Shown here: positions 41,658 to 53,979 of the stretch, piece by piece
Position numbering within the stretch: the first letter of the stretch is position 1
Layout of the letters: each line of letters starts with the position of its first letter
Source of the DNA: Posidonia oceanica
Lineage: Eukaryota; Streptophyta; Magnoliopsida; Alismatales; Posidoniaceae
Assembly (NCBI GenBank): GCA_037176725.1
Contig: JAZBRS010000050.1
Location: 15,828,001 to 15,892,000 of the forward strand
DNA: 64,000 nucleotides
Reading direction: 5' to 3'
The notes under the pieces: model-generated
Database searches by the model: none
What the model saw: only the letters and a program-made list of their open reading frames with translations
What the model was told of the DNA's origin: nothing
Made by a program: the position numbers and the translations under genes

Positions 41658-43757
41658 GTAAGCATCCTATTCAACTGTTGCTTATTTTGCAACTTATGGT
41701 GAGATGGTGCAATTAATATTCTGGTTTTGCCTTATAAGTGCTTATTTACCTAAATGTCATCCTGGTAGATTCTGTGGTCTGTCTATCACACAGTATTCTA
41801 GTTCACCTATATATATTGATTTCTTTTTTCCTTCCCTGTTTTTACCTCAAATAAATGTACTGCCCTAACAATTCCTTCAGTCTTCTTTTAATTCCCCTTC
41901 TTTCTCATTTGAATCCCAATCCTCTCATTTTTTTCTTATCTCCTTGTTCTCTTACATAGCTCACAAATTATGATTGCTTCTGTTCCTGTTCTTTAATTTA
42001 TTATGATAGGCTGATAGCCATTCTTGTTAGAAACACCTAAAAAGGCTGGTACAGGCCATCTTGAATGTTAGCGAACGATGAAATAGGTGAGTGGTACTAG
42101 AGAAGGACAAGAGAACAGTAACATCACCAGCTGATTCCTCAAGATCCTGCAACGCCTGTTGGCACAACTTCCATACATGGTGATCACAAAGATGATATGT
42201 TTAAATCTACTACCTGTTAAGATTATTAGTAAATCCCAGTCACCCATTTTAACCATCTTTCAGAATTCCACCAGATGCTAACTGCCTTGTGTAAAATGGC
42301 ATTATAAGATTAAACATCAGAACGAAGCCTACTCTTTTAGAACTTCTGGATGGTCAATTTATGGAAGGAAGGAAAGCAGAGTGCTTTGATTTATCTCTAG
42401 CTGCAGTTGAACATAACTAATATTTAGGCAGAAATCAGCCATCTACTACAAATCATGTTGGCTAATGTGGAGCAACTTTTCTCTTGCTAAAACCAGCTTC
42501 CAGCTTATAATTCATACTTTCTTAGCACAGAAAGAGCTTGAATAGCAAAAACCAGAGCAAAGACATGCTTATAGAATGTTACAACTCCAAAGAAGTTAAG
42601 GAGCTCTTAGTTTTTATTTGCTTTTTAACAAAGAGCAAAGCAATCTCAAATTACTTTATATTTTACAATGACTGTTGGCAAAGAAGAGCAGTCTGGAAGA
42701 AAGAGGATAATATATCAATTTTAGGTCTAAATGTGATGAGCGGCAGAAGATCTATCAATGTCCATGGAACGCAATGAAATTGTTGTCATGCTCAGTAACT
42801 CATAGACTCATTTGTGATTCTCCCAAAGAAAAGATTATCCAAGCCTACATTCTTTTACAAGATTAATCCAATTAGGTCAACATGTAAATTTCTTTCAATT
42901 GACATCATTCTAACCATTTTAGGAAAATGTCCTCTATTAGAGTTATATATTTTATGTCATGTATTAGGAGTTATTGGTTAGACGGGTTATTGGATATCCA
43001 TTTAGTCTAAGGTGTATGATAACTCTTCTTATTGGAAAACTCTTATTATATGTACTTACATGCTCCTTAGTGAAAACAAACTTATTTTATCTTATTTTGC
43101 ACATGGTACAAGAGCTCAGGACAAAACCTAACCCCATCCTCAACCTTAGCCGCCGACGGCAACCCCTCCACCTTTTTTCGTCGCCGTTAGCCCCTTTGGG
43201 GGTCACTTTCGGCACCGTCAGCCCCTTCAGTGGCCTCCTCGGGCACCATCAGCCCCTTCAGGGTTTTCCTCCAGTGTTGTCAGCCCTTCTAGGGGCCTCC
43301 TCTGGCATCGTCAACCCTTCCAGGGGCCTCATTCGGCGCCATCAGCCCCTCCGGGGACCTCCTCCGGAGTTGTCAGCCCCTGTGGGGCACAGATCCACCG
43401 CCAACAACCCATGTAGGGCCCTTCCAAGCCCCTATCAGCCTCTCCGGAGGCTTGCTCTACCGCCGACAGCCCCTACAGGGCTCTCTACCGCCACCGCCAG
43501 TCTCTCCGAAGGCCGCCTCTACCACCAGCAGTCCCTTCGGGACTCCTCACCCCTCGTTTCTCCTCCTCTATGTCAGAACAGTGATGTTGACAGCCACATC
43601 ACTATTCAGATACATGTCGTAGACTGCCACAAGAACGTACGTTGTCTCTAGTGCGTGGTCCTGTAAAGTCAACACGTATAGGTGCAGCAATCCGGCTATC
43701 CCATTGATGATTCAGTAAAGTTTTCCAGTCAAATCAGTCCTTTGTAGTCTTGTTATA

Positions 43758-44520
43758 ATGGCATCTCGCAAGTCATTGGTGAAGAACCTTAGTAGGAGCT
43801 CTTAGAAACTTAATGGCAAGAACTACCTCCTCTGGGCACAGAGTTTTGAGACCTTCATAGCAGCACATCAGAAGTTGAAGCATCTTACAAAATCTCCTCT
43901 CGATAGCAAAGCCACTACATATGATGATTGGTATGCTGATGATACGGCCATTGTGTTATGGTTGGTCAACAGTATAGAGCCTACAATTGCACGGGGAGTT
44001 ATGATGTTACGTCCAATGAAAAAAATTTGGGACACATTGCAACACACATATGGCCACGAGAAGAACATCTCGAGAGTATTTAAGGTGTATGAGCAACTAT
44101 TCACATTGCGCCAAGGTGATTATTCGGTTCAAGAGCACTTTACAGCCCTTTACGATCTTCTAGATGAACTTGATGTCTATCAGCCTTTGATTGCCGACAT
44201 CACCCAGTTGAGACAGTACTGTGAGGAACTTGCTGTTGCAGTCTACCTATCCAGTTTGAACCCAAACCTTCGCTCCGAGATCCAGGGACAGATCTTAGGC
44301 GCAGACAGTGTTCCAGATTTGCAATCTACCTTTGCCAGGGTTCTACGCACCCCACAGCCAGGCCAACCCCAATGGTAGATCAGTCCGTCATGGTAGCCAC
44401 ACGTGGTCAGGGGCGAGGTAGCTCCCGAGGGGGAGATCGGGGGCATGTAGACAATGAAGGACATCCTCGTTACACACATTGTGGACGAATGAGACATTGA
44501 GTAAACAGGTGTTGGGATAA
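43758..44520 (+). pseudogene. Copia gag (broken)
   Basis: Begins MASRKSLVKNLSRSS with an early stop, then NYLLWAQSFETFIAAHQK (the gag N-terminal NYxxW motif). A copia-type gag (UBN2-like) domain follows to 44378, with IWDTLQHTYGHEKNISRVF and LRQGDYSVQEHFTALYDLLD. After a stop, a decayed CCHC zinc knuckle (THCGRMRH, stop, VNRCW) is at 44473-44518. Confidence 0.8.
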
Positions 44521-44699
44521 GATTGGTTGACCACCGACGACAAATGTTACTACAGAGACTCCACCCATCACCTCCATCGACGACGGGCAGACTCCATTTC
44601 CCAGGCTGATTATGAGCGATTTTTATAGCTACAGGTCACTGACTCCACAGCCACCACGTCTTATGCTACTTCCGCATTTCATGCTACTTCCTCATGTAC

Positions 44700-47600
44700 T
44701 AGTGCACTCCTAGCTTCTAGGGATAACTCCTGGATCATTGATTTAGGTGCTTCCTCTCATATGTTAGGTACAAAAATCCTTTTTTCACGTTTGTCTCAGC
44801 TTTCTGATATTCGCTCAGTGGCTATCGCTGATGGTTGTTCCTGTCATGTTAGTGGATAAGGGATTGTGCAGGCCTTTTCTCAACTCCAGTTAGAAAAAGT
44901 CTTATATGTACTGATTTCTGTTAATATTCTTTCTATTAGTGTCATTACAAAACAATTGCCTTGTTAAGTGAATTTTTTTCCATTCCACTGCATTTTTAGG
45001 ATTTGTGGATAGAGAGGAGGATTAGTTTGGGCTGTGAATAAGGAAATGACGTGTATCTACTGGTCACTGATGATATACCACGAGGATTAACATCTGTAGC
45101 GTCCACCTCTGAGCCATCCATTCTGTGGTACTACTGGCTAGGTCATTCATCTCATAGGAAATTACAGCAAGCCTTGCCTTGGTTTTTAGTGTCTACTTTT
45201 GATTGTGAGTCGTGTCAATTAGGTAAGTACCATCATGCTACCTTTAAGTGTTTACGTCTTGCATCGAGTCAACATTTGTTTGAGTTATTCCATTGTGATA
45301 TCTAGGGTCCTGCTAGAGTCACATCTATTTCTGGTCATCGTTATTACATTGTTTTTATTGATTATTTTTCACGTGCGTCTTGGGTTTACTTGCTTAAGGA
45401 TCGTAATCATGTCATTGATGTACTCAAAACTTTTATTACAGAAATAAAAAATCAATTTACTGTTACTCCAAAATATTTGTGCACAGACAATGTCCTTGAG
45501 TTTGTCCAATCAGTGTTTAGTCTTATGATGCCTCTTTAGGTATTATACATCAGACTATTTATTCACACACCTCCCAACAAAATAGTGTTGCTGAGCGAAA
45601 ACACCGACATATCTTAGATGTCACATGCACCAATATGTTACAGATGCATGTTCTAAAACATTTATGGTCTGATGCTGTTTTCATTGCTTGCTATTTGATA
45701 AATAGGATGTCCTCTGCACCTTTAGGGGGTGAAGTCCCTCTTCGGCGTCTTCGACCTGATACGGAATTTTTTTCCTTTGACTCGTCGAGTTTTTGATTGT
45801 GTTGCCTTTGTTCAGGATCTCTCCTGGACTGGATAAGTTGTCTTACAGGTCCATCAAGTGTATGTTTGTGGGATACTCCAGAACTCAGCAAGGTTATAGG
45901 TGTTTTCATCCTCCCACAATACGGTATTTTGTATCTGTCGATGTCACATTCTTTGAGTCTCAGACGTACTTTGATGGTACTACATCTTATGTCGAGTATG
46001 CTCCTCTATCGTCTGCTGTTGAGCCATCTGCCACGAAGGAAATTGAATCTACCACTATCAACAATGAGATGCTCTGTTTTTTGCAGGTATATCGTCGTCG
46101 TTAGCAAACACAACCACCTCCTTCGGCAGAACCATCTTCCTTGACGGATGCAAATCAACCTCCCACTAGTTCAGACCTTCCAATTGCACTCCGAAAGGAT
46201 ACTCGCTCTTCCATTGCTCATCCTATTTCCAATTTTGTATCCTATGACTCTTTATCCAGTTTTTCATAATTTTGCCTTGTCCCTTTCTTCCGAGTCTGTT
46301 CACAAAAGCTATCAGGAGGCACTACTACTTTCTCATTGGAAGACAACCATGGATGAGGAAATAGCAACTTTAACATCTTGTGGCACTTGAGAGTTGGTGA
46401 TCTGCCCTGTTGGAGCCACCATAGTCACCTGCAAATGGATTTATACTGTGAAGCACAAGATAGATGACATAGTTGACAGTTACAAAGTTAGATTGGTTGC
46501 TCGAGGTTTCACTCAAACATATGGTATAGACTACGTAGAGACTTTCTCACCAGTTGCCTTTCTAAATTCCGTCAGAGTGATTTTGTCAATTGCCATCAAT
46601 CACTTGTGAGAGATGTGGCAGCTAGATGTCAAAAATGCCTTCCTATATGGCGATTTCACAAATTCAATGTTTATGGAACAACCTCCAGGGTACGTTGCTC
46701 AGGGGGAGGATAGAGTACGCAGGCTGAAGAAGGCTATCTACGGCCTAAAACAGAGTTCCCGAGCTTGGTTTAACAAGTTTAGCCAAATAGCTATGGCAGG
46801 CGGTTTTAAGAGATGTGTAGTTGATCACTCTATTTTCTACAAGAGAACTGCCAATAGATGCGTGTTGCTAGCAGTCTATGTTGACGACATATTATTGACA
46901 GGTAGTGATGCTGAGGGTATTAGAGAGACAAAGGAGTACCTTAGGATACATTTGGTTACTAAGGACATAGGGAAGCCACGATATTTTTGAGCATTGAGTT
47001 TGCATATGTAAAGGAGAAGATGGTATTATCTCATAGGAAGTATGTTCTTGATCTTCTTCAGGAGACAGGACTCTTGGAGTGCAAGCTAGAGAGTACCCTT
47101 ATTGAGCAGACATCATCCTTCTGGGACACCACTTCAGAGTTATTAGAGGATCTGGTCAGTACAGACGACTGATTGAGAAACTTATATATTTGATAGTAAC
47201 TCGGCCAGACATATCATATGCAGTCAGTCTATTAAGTCAGTTCATGCATGAACCCAGGAGAGTACATTGAAGTGGAGCTTTACGAGTTTTTGCCTATATT
47301 AAAGGAGCATCAGGAAAGGACTTGATTTACAGGAGGAGTGATCATATAAGAATTGGGGCTTATTCAAATTCAGGATATGCTAACGACAGGGGAGATAGAA
47401 AGTCCATGTCGGGTTTCTGTATATATGTGGGAGACAATCTAGTCACTTGGCGTAACAAGAAGTAAAATGTAGTTTCCAGATTTAGTGCAGAGGCAGAGTA
47501 TAGATCTATGGCACAGACAGCATGCAAGATGATGTGGATCAGGTTACTCTTGTTGGAGCTTGGGTTCCCTGTTGAGACACCTATGCTTATGCATTGGGAC

Positions 47601-47760
47601 AACCAAGTGGCTATATTCATTACCAATAATCCTATCTTTCATGAGTGTATAAAATATATAAAAGTTGACTATCATCATGTTCGATTATGTGCGAGATATA
47701 GTGATGAAAGAGGTTATTTCCACATCTTACACTCATTCATCGAAGCAGCTAGCTGACATA
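44700..47760 (+). pseudogene. Copia pol: protease, integrase, reverse transcriptase, RNase H (broken)
   Basis: Domains in copia order. The protease active site SWIIDLGASSHM (44728-44763) has Leu where Thr or Ser is usual. The zinc-binding pre-integrase region (GHSSHRKL then CESCQLGKYHHATF) is at 45100-45250. The integrase core is at 45300-45720, with FIDYFSRASWVYLL, TDN and SVAERKHRH. Reverse transcriptase runs from about 46320 to 46990, with WQLDVKNAFLYGDF and the catalytic YVDD at about 46875. RNase H is at 47340-47760, including SGYANDRGDRKSMSGFC and SAEAEYRSMA. Stops and frame changes separate the parts at about 44860, 45303, 45540, 46390, 46607, 46989 and 47465. Confidence 0.88.
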
Positions 47761-48247
47761 TGAGTGTAGGTGTTTTTGGGTCTCTATATACCAAGCTGGG
47801 CATGATAAATATATATGCTCCAGTTTGAGTGGGAGTGTTAAAGTTATATATTTATATATCATGTATTAGGAGTTATTGGTTAGATGGGTTAGTGGATATC
47901 CATTTAGTCTAGGGTGTGTCTGATAACTCTTCCTATATGTACTCACATGCTCTTTAGTGAAAACAAGCTTCTTTTATCTTGTTTTGCACATCCTCTATTT
48001 TCATTCAGCCATGGTCAATTGGTGGTGTTCCATTTTTGTTGTTTTTCATCGAATATGTAATACCGGTGATCTAGTAATGTATCATTATTGCATGGTAGTA
48101 TTCATTACTTAAGAACCGTAATGAGACTACAAAGGCATGATTCCTGTCTGTTTACCTTGTATGACTTGATTCATTTCTTTCAAAAAAAAAAAAGATTAAT
48201 TTTTTCTCCTGAACTTGGTTTTCTGACATTTTGTATTATTTGGTTAG

Positions 48248-48358
48248 GCACAAGAAAGGAAGACTGCCTTGAAAAAAGCCCCAGAACAGCTCATCTTGTC
48301 AGAGGTCCGCCGAATGGTTGAGGAGATGCAAAACTTGAACCGTAGTCTTGAAGAAACA
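48248..48358 (+). CDS. Host gene, coding exon 2
   Basis: 37 residues beginning AQERKTALKKAPEQLILSEV and ending NRSLEET. The acceptor is ttggttag before 48248 and the donor ACA/GTAAAA after 48358; both junctions are in phase 0. It continues the amphipathic, Glu/Arg/Leu-rich helix pattern of exon 1. Confidence 0.75.
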
Positions 48359-49376
48359 GTAAAAAAATATTTTCTTCTGCTATTATCATCATCATCTTAC
48401 CCTTTAAGCATACATGAACAGTAAACTATTCACTAAGGGCAAGATTTCAAATGTTAGTTCCTTGTTGGACTTTTGTCCATTTAAAATCTGGAAGATTTTG
48501 CAAATCAGGAGAGAGTAATTCATGACCATGAAAATTGAAGAAAAGGATCTGCTTAAATCTTGGATAGAAATTAAGAAATGTGAAGAAGGAAAAAGAGAAA
48601 GCAAGTGAAGCAGATATCTTGAGCAAAATAGCGGCAAACTCAAAATTTGTCATTGAAGACAATCAAGACACTACACAAAAGTTAAGATGTTAATCTTATA
48701 GATGAAATTAACGGCTGCGATCAAGATACTGACATGTCTGAAATCCAATATATTGACTAAATCTTGCCTGCATGGACCAAATGTTGAAATTATGCCTAAA
48801 TGAACTTCCAACAAAGTCATGCCTAAATGAATGGTGGAATGATTATTTGTAGTGCACTAATTTGTATGCTGTGACTAGGGTTTGCATCATTTGGGATGTA
48901 TGCCAAAATTGCTGCCTTTTTCCCTGCATGAGAAAATAGCTACAGGAGGAGGTTAATTGGTATGATTCTACTTAATGTGAAAAGTGTCTCGCCCTTGAAG
49001 GCTGGTGGAGATTGATACAAGAGTTTCCTCTAGCTAGTGTAATCGTGTAAGAGAGTGAGGGTGTGTTCTTCTGCTTGGGGTTAGGCGGCTTGTATAACAT
49101 GGTCAATGCACTATATGGTTCTTTTTAAATGGTTGGAGATCATCTCATCCTTTACAAAGTGCATTTCTTTTCGTAATCTTAAACTTCAATTCAGATCATA
49201 TAGTTTCTTCAGCACCCAAATGTTGGCTATACTATAGATAGAAAATTTAGAAGAAGAGAGGATGTTGATGATGACCTTGATTGTGATTGGAACTTGAAAG
49301 GTCTCATGTATTATGCTTGATGGGGTGTCATCCACTTAAGAGGTGTATAAGAATGTAGGCCTCATCTAGGACTAGC

Positions 49377-49572
49377 ATGTCCTCAACCACCTAGCATGGT
49401 AAGGTCTTCTTGTGGTTGTACAGGAGGTCGGGGGTTCGAACCCCACAAACATCATCATCACAAGGGAGGTGGGCTATTTTTGGGCAAGAAATGGGATTTA
49501 GGGATCCAAACTTGAGTCTTCCTTTTGGTGGTTGAGAGGGTCAACCACCATGTCATTCAAAAAAAAAAAAAA
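49377..49572 (+). mobile_element. tRNA-derived SINE in intron 2
   Basis: Has a box A-like ctagcatggtaagg (49391) and a box B ggttcgaacccc (49432-49443), the RNA polymerase III promoter pair, and a poly(A) run at 49559-49572. It is flanked by an exact 12-bp duplication, tctaggactagc (49365-49376 and 49573-49584). About 196 bp, near-intact. Confidence 0.85.
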
Positions 49573-49630
49573 TCTAGGACTAGCTGGCCCTATACGTTAT
49601 TATGGTATGATTGTTTTAAGAAATTGCTTT

Positions 49631-51331
49631 GATCCCACCACCCCCGAAGTTGCCCTAAAAAGGATGCAACGATGGCATGGACAATTCCCTGTTCAGAATT
49701 GTTGTGGATTTTATAGGCGGTGGCATAAATAAGCATTTGATGGAGTAACTCGTGTATTTGGTATTCAGTGAAACCATCAAGGTTTCATTCAACTAGAGAA
49801 CGTACATCAAAATAGTCACAGATCGGGATGTTATCTTCAAATTGTATATCTACCGGTGTTGGTCGTGAATAATAAGGTTTTGAGGTAGAATACACCTTGG
49901 TTAATGTATTAGGAACAAATTTATAGGATGTTTCTATTTCAGAGGTTGAGCTAGACTTTGGATCATGTATTGTATTAACAGTACTTTCTAAGGATAATTT
50001 TTACAGTCTTTGTGATAATTGTTGTGTGAATTCATCTATATCATTCATTTGAATGGGATCTTTATTACCAAGAGAGATTCCTTCATTCATATAATGGGGG
50101 ATAATGATAGCAGGAGATTTATTTAAATGTGCTTTTGGTCTGGATGGAGGAGGTTTTCTATTCTATCGGTTTGTTTACCAGTAGTCTGAAGATTAATGTT
50201 GGTAAAATTATTTTGTTTCATTAATTGGGCATTATGTGTTTGTCGAATGATATCATTTGTAGATTCAATATTCTTAAGTGGAGTAGCTTTTACTTCTCCA
50301 ATCTTAATCTGTTCTAGTGTTGGATGGACAGATTTTATTTCTTCACTTTTATTTGAGAGTTTTCAGGTATTCATCATTTTTTTAATCACCATAAGATGAT
50401 CTTCTGGTGGAAGATTGTCTAGCATAAATCTTAGTGTTTCTACATAATATATTTCGTACCATTTAAAGAAATTTATATCTCTTTTAGGTTCTTTCACCTG
50501 ATCATACCATTGTGTCCTTATGGCAGTTCTTTCGTCTTAGTCGAAGGTTTTAAAAAACCATTCTCTTTTAATCTTATTTTCTTCCGAATTAAAGTCTTTT
50601 CGTAAAAGTTCTTTATCTATTTGGAATTCGTTTTCTTCGAGAATTATTGTATTAGGAGGGTTCATAGGGATCTCTATAGGTGGCTAAAGTGATTCTTGAG
50701 GGTTGTTGAATATCAATTATTGAGGACGAGACAGATGGTCTCGAAGTCCTATCAGAGGATGAATCCTGGGCTATAACCATTCTTTTGGATGTAGAAAATT
50801 TTATTTCTACCTCTCTATTAGGATGCTCTATAATAGCCTGTAATTCTTTATTTTCTAGTGGTTTGATGGATATGGCTTGACTAAGTGTCCAGGATTTTGA
50901 CTGATTTCATCCCATTTTAGGGTTTTTGGGACAATTGAATTGTTTCTAGTATTTGTAAGAAAAAGTGTTGTTAATCCCTTTTCGACTGATGTCTTGGCCT
51001 GAGGTGAGACTATGTTCATAACTTTAAAGCATACTCTATAAGACACGGTAATATTTTCTGATGCCGGGTCCATAGAGTATCCTTGGGTCTGATGGTTAAG
51101 AGTCAAAACCTTAAGTAGTCCTGGATCAGTTAAGGAGACTGAAAAGTTTGGGAAACTTTGAAAAATACCAAACCCTCATTACGGCTAGATTCTACTAGGC
51201 CTAATAGGGAGTCTGAGAATTTATGGTGTCTACAATACCTTAAGTAGATTAGTATGGATGTATTTAAATCATTTCTGGTAAGTGTTCTGCCGGAGACCTG
51301 GACTAAACCTATATGGAGGTAGTGATATTTA
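49631..51331 (-). pseudogene. Endogenous caulimovirus, inverted partial copy
   Basis: Minus-strand copy of the 5' part of a pararetrovirus polyprotein: the movement-protein region (51390-51130 and 51106-50855), followed by the downstream capsid-side region to 49631. It is an inverted copy of 51486-53200 and by eye matches closely, with scattered substitutions, small indels and stops. Not translatable. Confidence 0.8.
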
Positions 51332-52800
51332 TAGTCCCCATGAAGGAAATATATAGTAAAGGATCTTTCAAGCTTCTCTCCGACTATCATATTAAGACTA
51401 TAAGAAAGCCAATATCAGTAACATCCACTGCTGAAAATCTTCAGCTAATAACACAAAAAGATATTAAACTAATAAAAAACATGGGTAAATATCACTACCT
51501 CCATAAAGGTTTAGTCCAAGTCTCCGCCAGAACACTTACCCGAAATGGTTTAAATACATCCATGCTAATCTGCTTAAGAGATTATAGACACCATAAATTC
51601 TCAAACTCTCTATTAGGCCTAGTAGAATCTAGCTTTAATGAAAGTCTGATATTTTTCAATAGTTTCCCAAACTTTTCAGTCTCCTTAACCGATTCAGGAC
51701 TACTTAAGGTTTTGACTCTTAACCTTCAGACCTAAGGATATTTATGGACCTGGCGTCAGAAAATATTGCCATCTCTTATAAAGTATGTTTTAAAGTTATG
51801 AACACAATCTTACCTCAGGCCAAGATATCTGCCGAAAAGGGATTAACAATACTTTTCTTATAAATACTAGAAACAATTTAGTTGTCCCAAAAACCCTAAA
51901 ATGGGATGAAATCAGCCAAAATCCTGGACATGTAGTCAAGCCATACCCATCAAACCACTAGAAAATAAAGAATTACAGGCTATTATAGAGCATCCTAATG
52001 GAGAGGTAGAAATAAATTTTTCTACATCCAAAAGAATGGTTATAGCCCAGGATTCATCCTCTGACAGGACTCCAAGACCATCCGTGTCGTCCTTAATAAA
52101 TGATATTCAACAACCCTCTGGAATCACTTTAGCCACCTATAGATATCCCTATGAACCCTCCAAATCAGACTTCACCATAAATACAATAATTCTCAAAGAA
52201 AACGAATTCCAAATAGATAAAGAACTTTTACGAAAAGGCTTTAATTTAGAAGAAAATAAGATTAAAAGAGAATGGTTTTTTAAAACCTTCGATCAAGACG
52301 AAAGAACTGTCATAAGGACACAATGGTATGATCAGATGAAAGAACCTAAAAGAAATATAAATTTCTTTAAATGGTACGAAACATATTATATGTATAAACA
52401 CTAAGATTTATGCTAGACAACCTTCCACCAGAAGATCATCTTATGGTGATTAAAAAAATGATGAATACCTGGAAACTCTCAAATAAAACTGAAGAAATAG
52501 AATCTGTCCATCCACCACTAGAACAGATTAAAATTGGAGAAGTAAAAGCTACTCCACTTAAGAATATTGAATCTACGAATGATATCATTCGACAAACACA
52601 TATTGTCCAATTAATGGAACAAAATAATTTTACCAACATTAATCTTCAAACTATTGGTAAACAAACCGATAGAATAGAAAGCCTCCTCCCTCATTTGAAT
52701 CCATCCAGACCAAAAGCACATTTAAATAAATCTCCTGCTATCATTATTCCCTATTATATGAAGGAATCTCCCTTGGTAATAAAGATCCCATTCAAATGAA
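51332..52800 (+). pseudogene. Endogenous caulimovirus: movement-protein region (broken)
   Basis: Viral plus-sense copy. The 30K-type movement-protein core is at about 51486-51735 (HKGLVQVSARTLTRNGLNTS and SLLGLVESS motifs). The frame is lost near 51735 and resumes at 52036-52404 and 52410-52799. These later parts have a KIKREWFF-type region that I associate with petuvirus/florendovirus-like polyproteins. In a virus this protein moves nucleoprotein between cells; this copy is interrupted by several stops. Confidence 0.75.
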
Positions 52801-52999
52801 TGATATAGATGAATTCACAAAGACTGCACAAATTATCCTTAGAAAGTATTGTTAATACAATACATGATCCAGAATGTAGCTCAACCTCTGAAATAGAAAC
52901 ATCCTATAAATCTTATCCTGTTCCTTCCTGATACATTAAACAAGGTGTATTTCACCTCAAAAGCTTATTATTCACGATCAACCCCGGTAGATATACAAT

Positions 53000-53965
53000 T
53001 TGAAGATGACATTCCGGTCCGTGACCATTTTAATGGACGTTCTCTAATTTAATGGAACCTTGATGGTTTCACTAAATACCAGTTACTCCATCAAATGCTT
53101 ATTTACGCCTCCGCCTGTAAAACCCACAACAATTCCGAACAGGGAACTGTCTATGCCATCGTTGCTTCCTTTTCAGGGCAACTTCAGGGGTGGTGGGATC
53201 ATTATTTCACTGATTCAGATAAATAAAAAATTCTTACAGCATTAAAATTAGATGAATTAGGAAGACCAATCAAATCTGAAACTGGTGAACCTATACTAGA
53301 TATGATTTATACATTAATTATCAATATTTATAAACATTTTATAGGCGATACACATAAAACTTTTGAAAAGAATAGAGAACAATTCATGAATTTAAGATGT
53401 TTAGTCTTAACCGATTTTAAGTGGTATAGAGATGTCTTTTTGTCTAGGGTATTTCAATTATCTGATTGCCATATTGTAATTTGGAAAGAAAAAATTATTT
53501 CCGGACTACCTCCATTATTTGCAGAAAAAGTTAGGGAATCTCTAAGACAACAATATAATAATTCGCTACCTTATAACTAAATTTCTTATGGGGAATTAAC
53601 CCAAAAAATAAATCAAACAGGATTAGCATTCTGTAATGACCTTAAGCTTAAAGACCAGTTGAAGAAACAAAAATTACTTGGTAGAAGAAAATTAGGCGAT
53701 TTCTATTATCAGTTTGGAGTTGAAAATCCAAAATTGACACCTAGAAAATCGAAGGGATATAAGCAAAAAACCCATCCTAAGAAAGATAAAAAAGAAAGAA
53801 CAAAATACAGAAAAATCATATTAAAAAGTTTAAAAACAAATCAAAAACTAGAGACAATGATAAAAAGGTTCCAGTATGTTTCAAATGTAATAAAAGAGAC
53901 CATTATGCTAATAAATGTTTTGACAGAAATACTAAAAGAAAAATTAATGAATTACTTGTAGAAAA
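53000..53965 (+). pseudogene. Endogenous caulimovirus: capsid region with zinc knuckle (broken)
   Basis: Fragments at 53060-53245, 53302-53580 and 53659-53961 lie in the coat-protein position. A CX2CX4HX4C knuckle, the nucleic-acid-binding signature of pararetroviral capsids, is readable at 53876-53918 in a different frame from the surrounding open stretch, so there is a frameshift here. Very lysine-rich downstream. Confidence 0.7.
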
Positions 53966-53979
53966 AAAGAAAATTGATA

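Larger units (their letters stand above)
42935..47990 (+). mobile_element. Ty1/copia retrotransposon in intron 1 (degenerate, full length)
   Basis: 5' LTR 42935-43103 (169 bp, TG decayed to TA) and 3' LTR 47836-47990 (155 bp, TGTTAAAG...TTTTGCACA), flanked by an exact TCCTC duplication (42930-42934, 47991-47995). A primer site, tggtacaagagctcagg, follows the 5' LTR at 43104 and resembles the complement of initiator Met tRNA. A polypurine tract, gtttgagtgggag, precedes the 3' LTR. The element lies in the same orientation as the host gene. LTR differences and many stops indicate an old insertion. Confidence 0.9.
49631..53200. repeat. Large inverted repeat: arms of about 1.70 kb, spacer 154 bp
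   Basis: Left arm 49631-51331 and right arm 51486-53200, with inner edges at taaatatcac/gtgatattta and outer edges at gtgggatc/gatcccac. The spacer 51332-51485 is viral sequence found only in the plus copy. A transcript crossing both arms, such as the host pre-mRNA, could fold into a long hairpin. Confidence 0.85.

Noticed and set aside
43130..43660. Pro/Ser-rich frame between the copia 5' LTR and gag
   Set aside because: Repeated cagcccctccgggg-type leader sequence; leader regions of copia elements are non-coding and no homology is visible.
44700..47760. Copia pol as a functional gene
   Set aside because: At least six stops or frame breaks and a changed protease site.
49391..49443. Possible tRNA gene from box A/B sequences
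   Set aside because: No cloverleaf could be formed; poly(A) tail and target duplication show it is a SINE.
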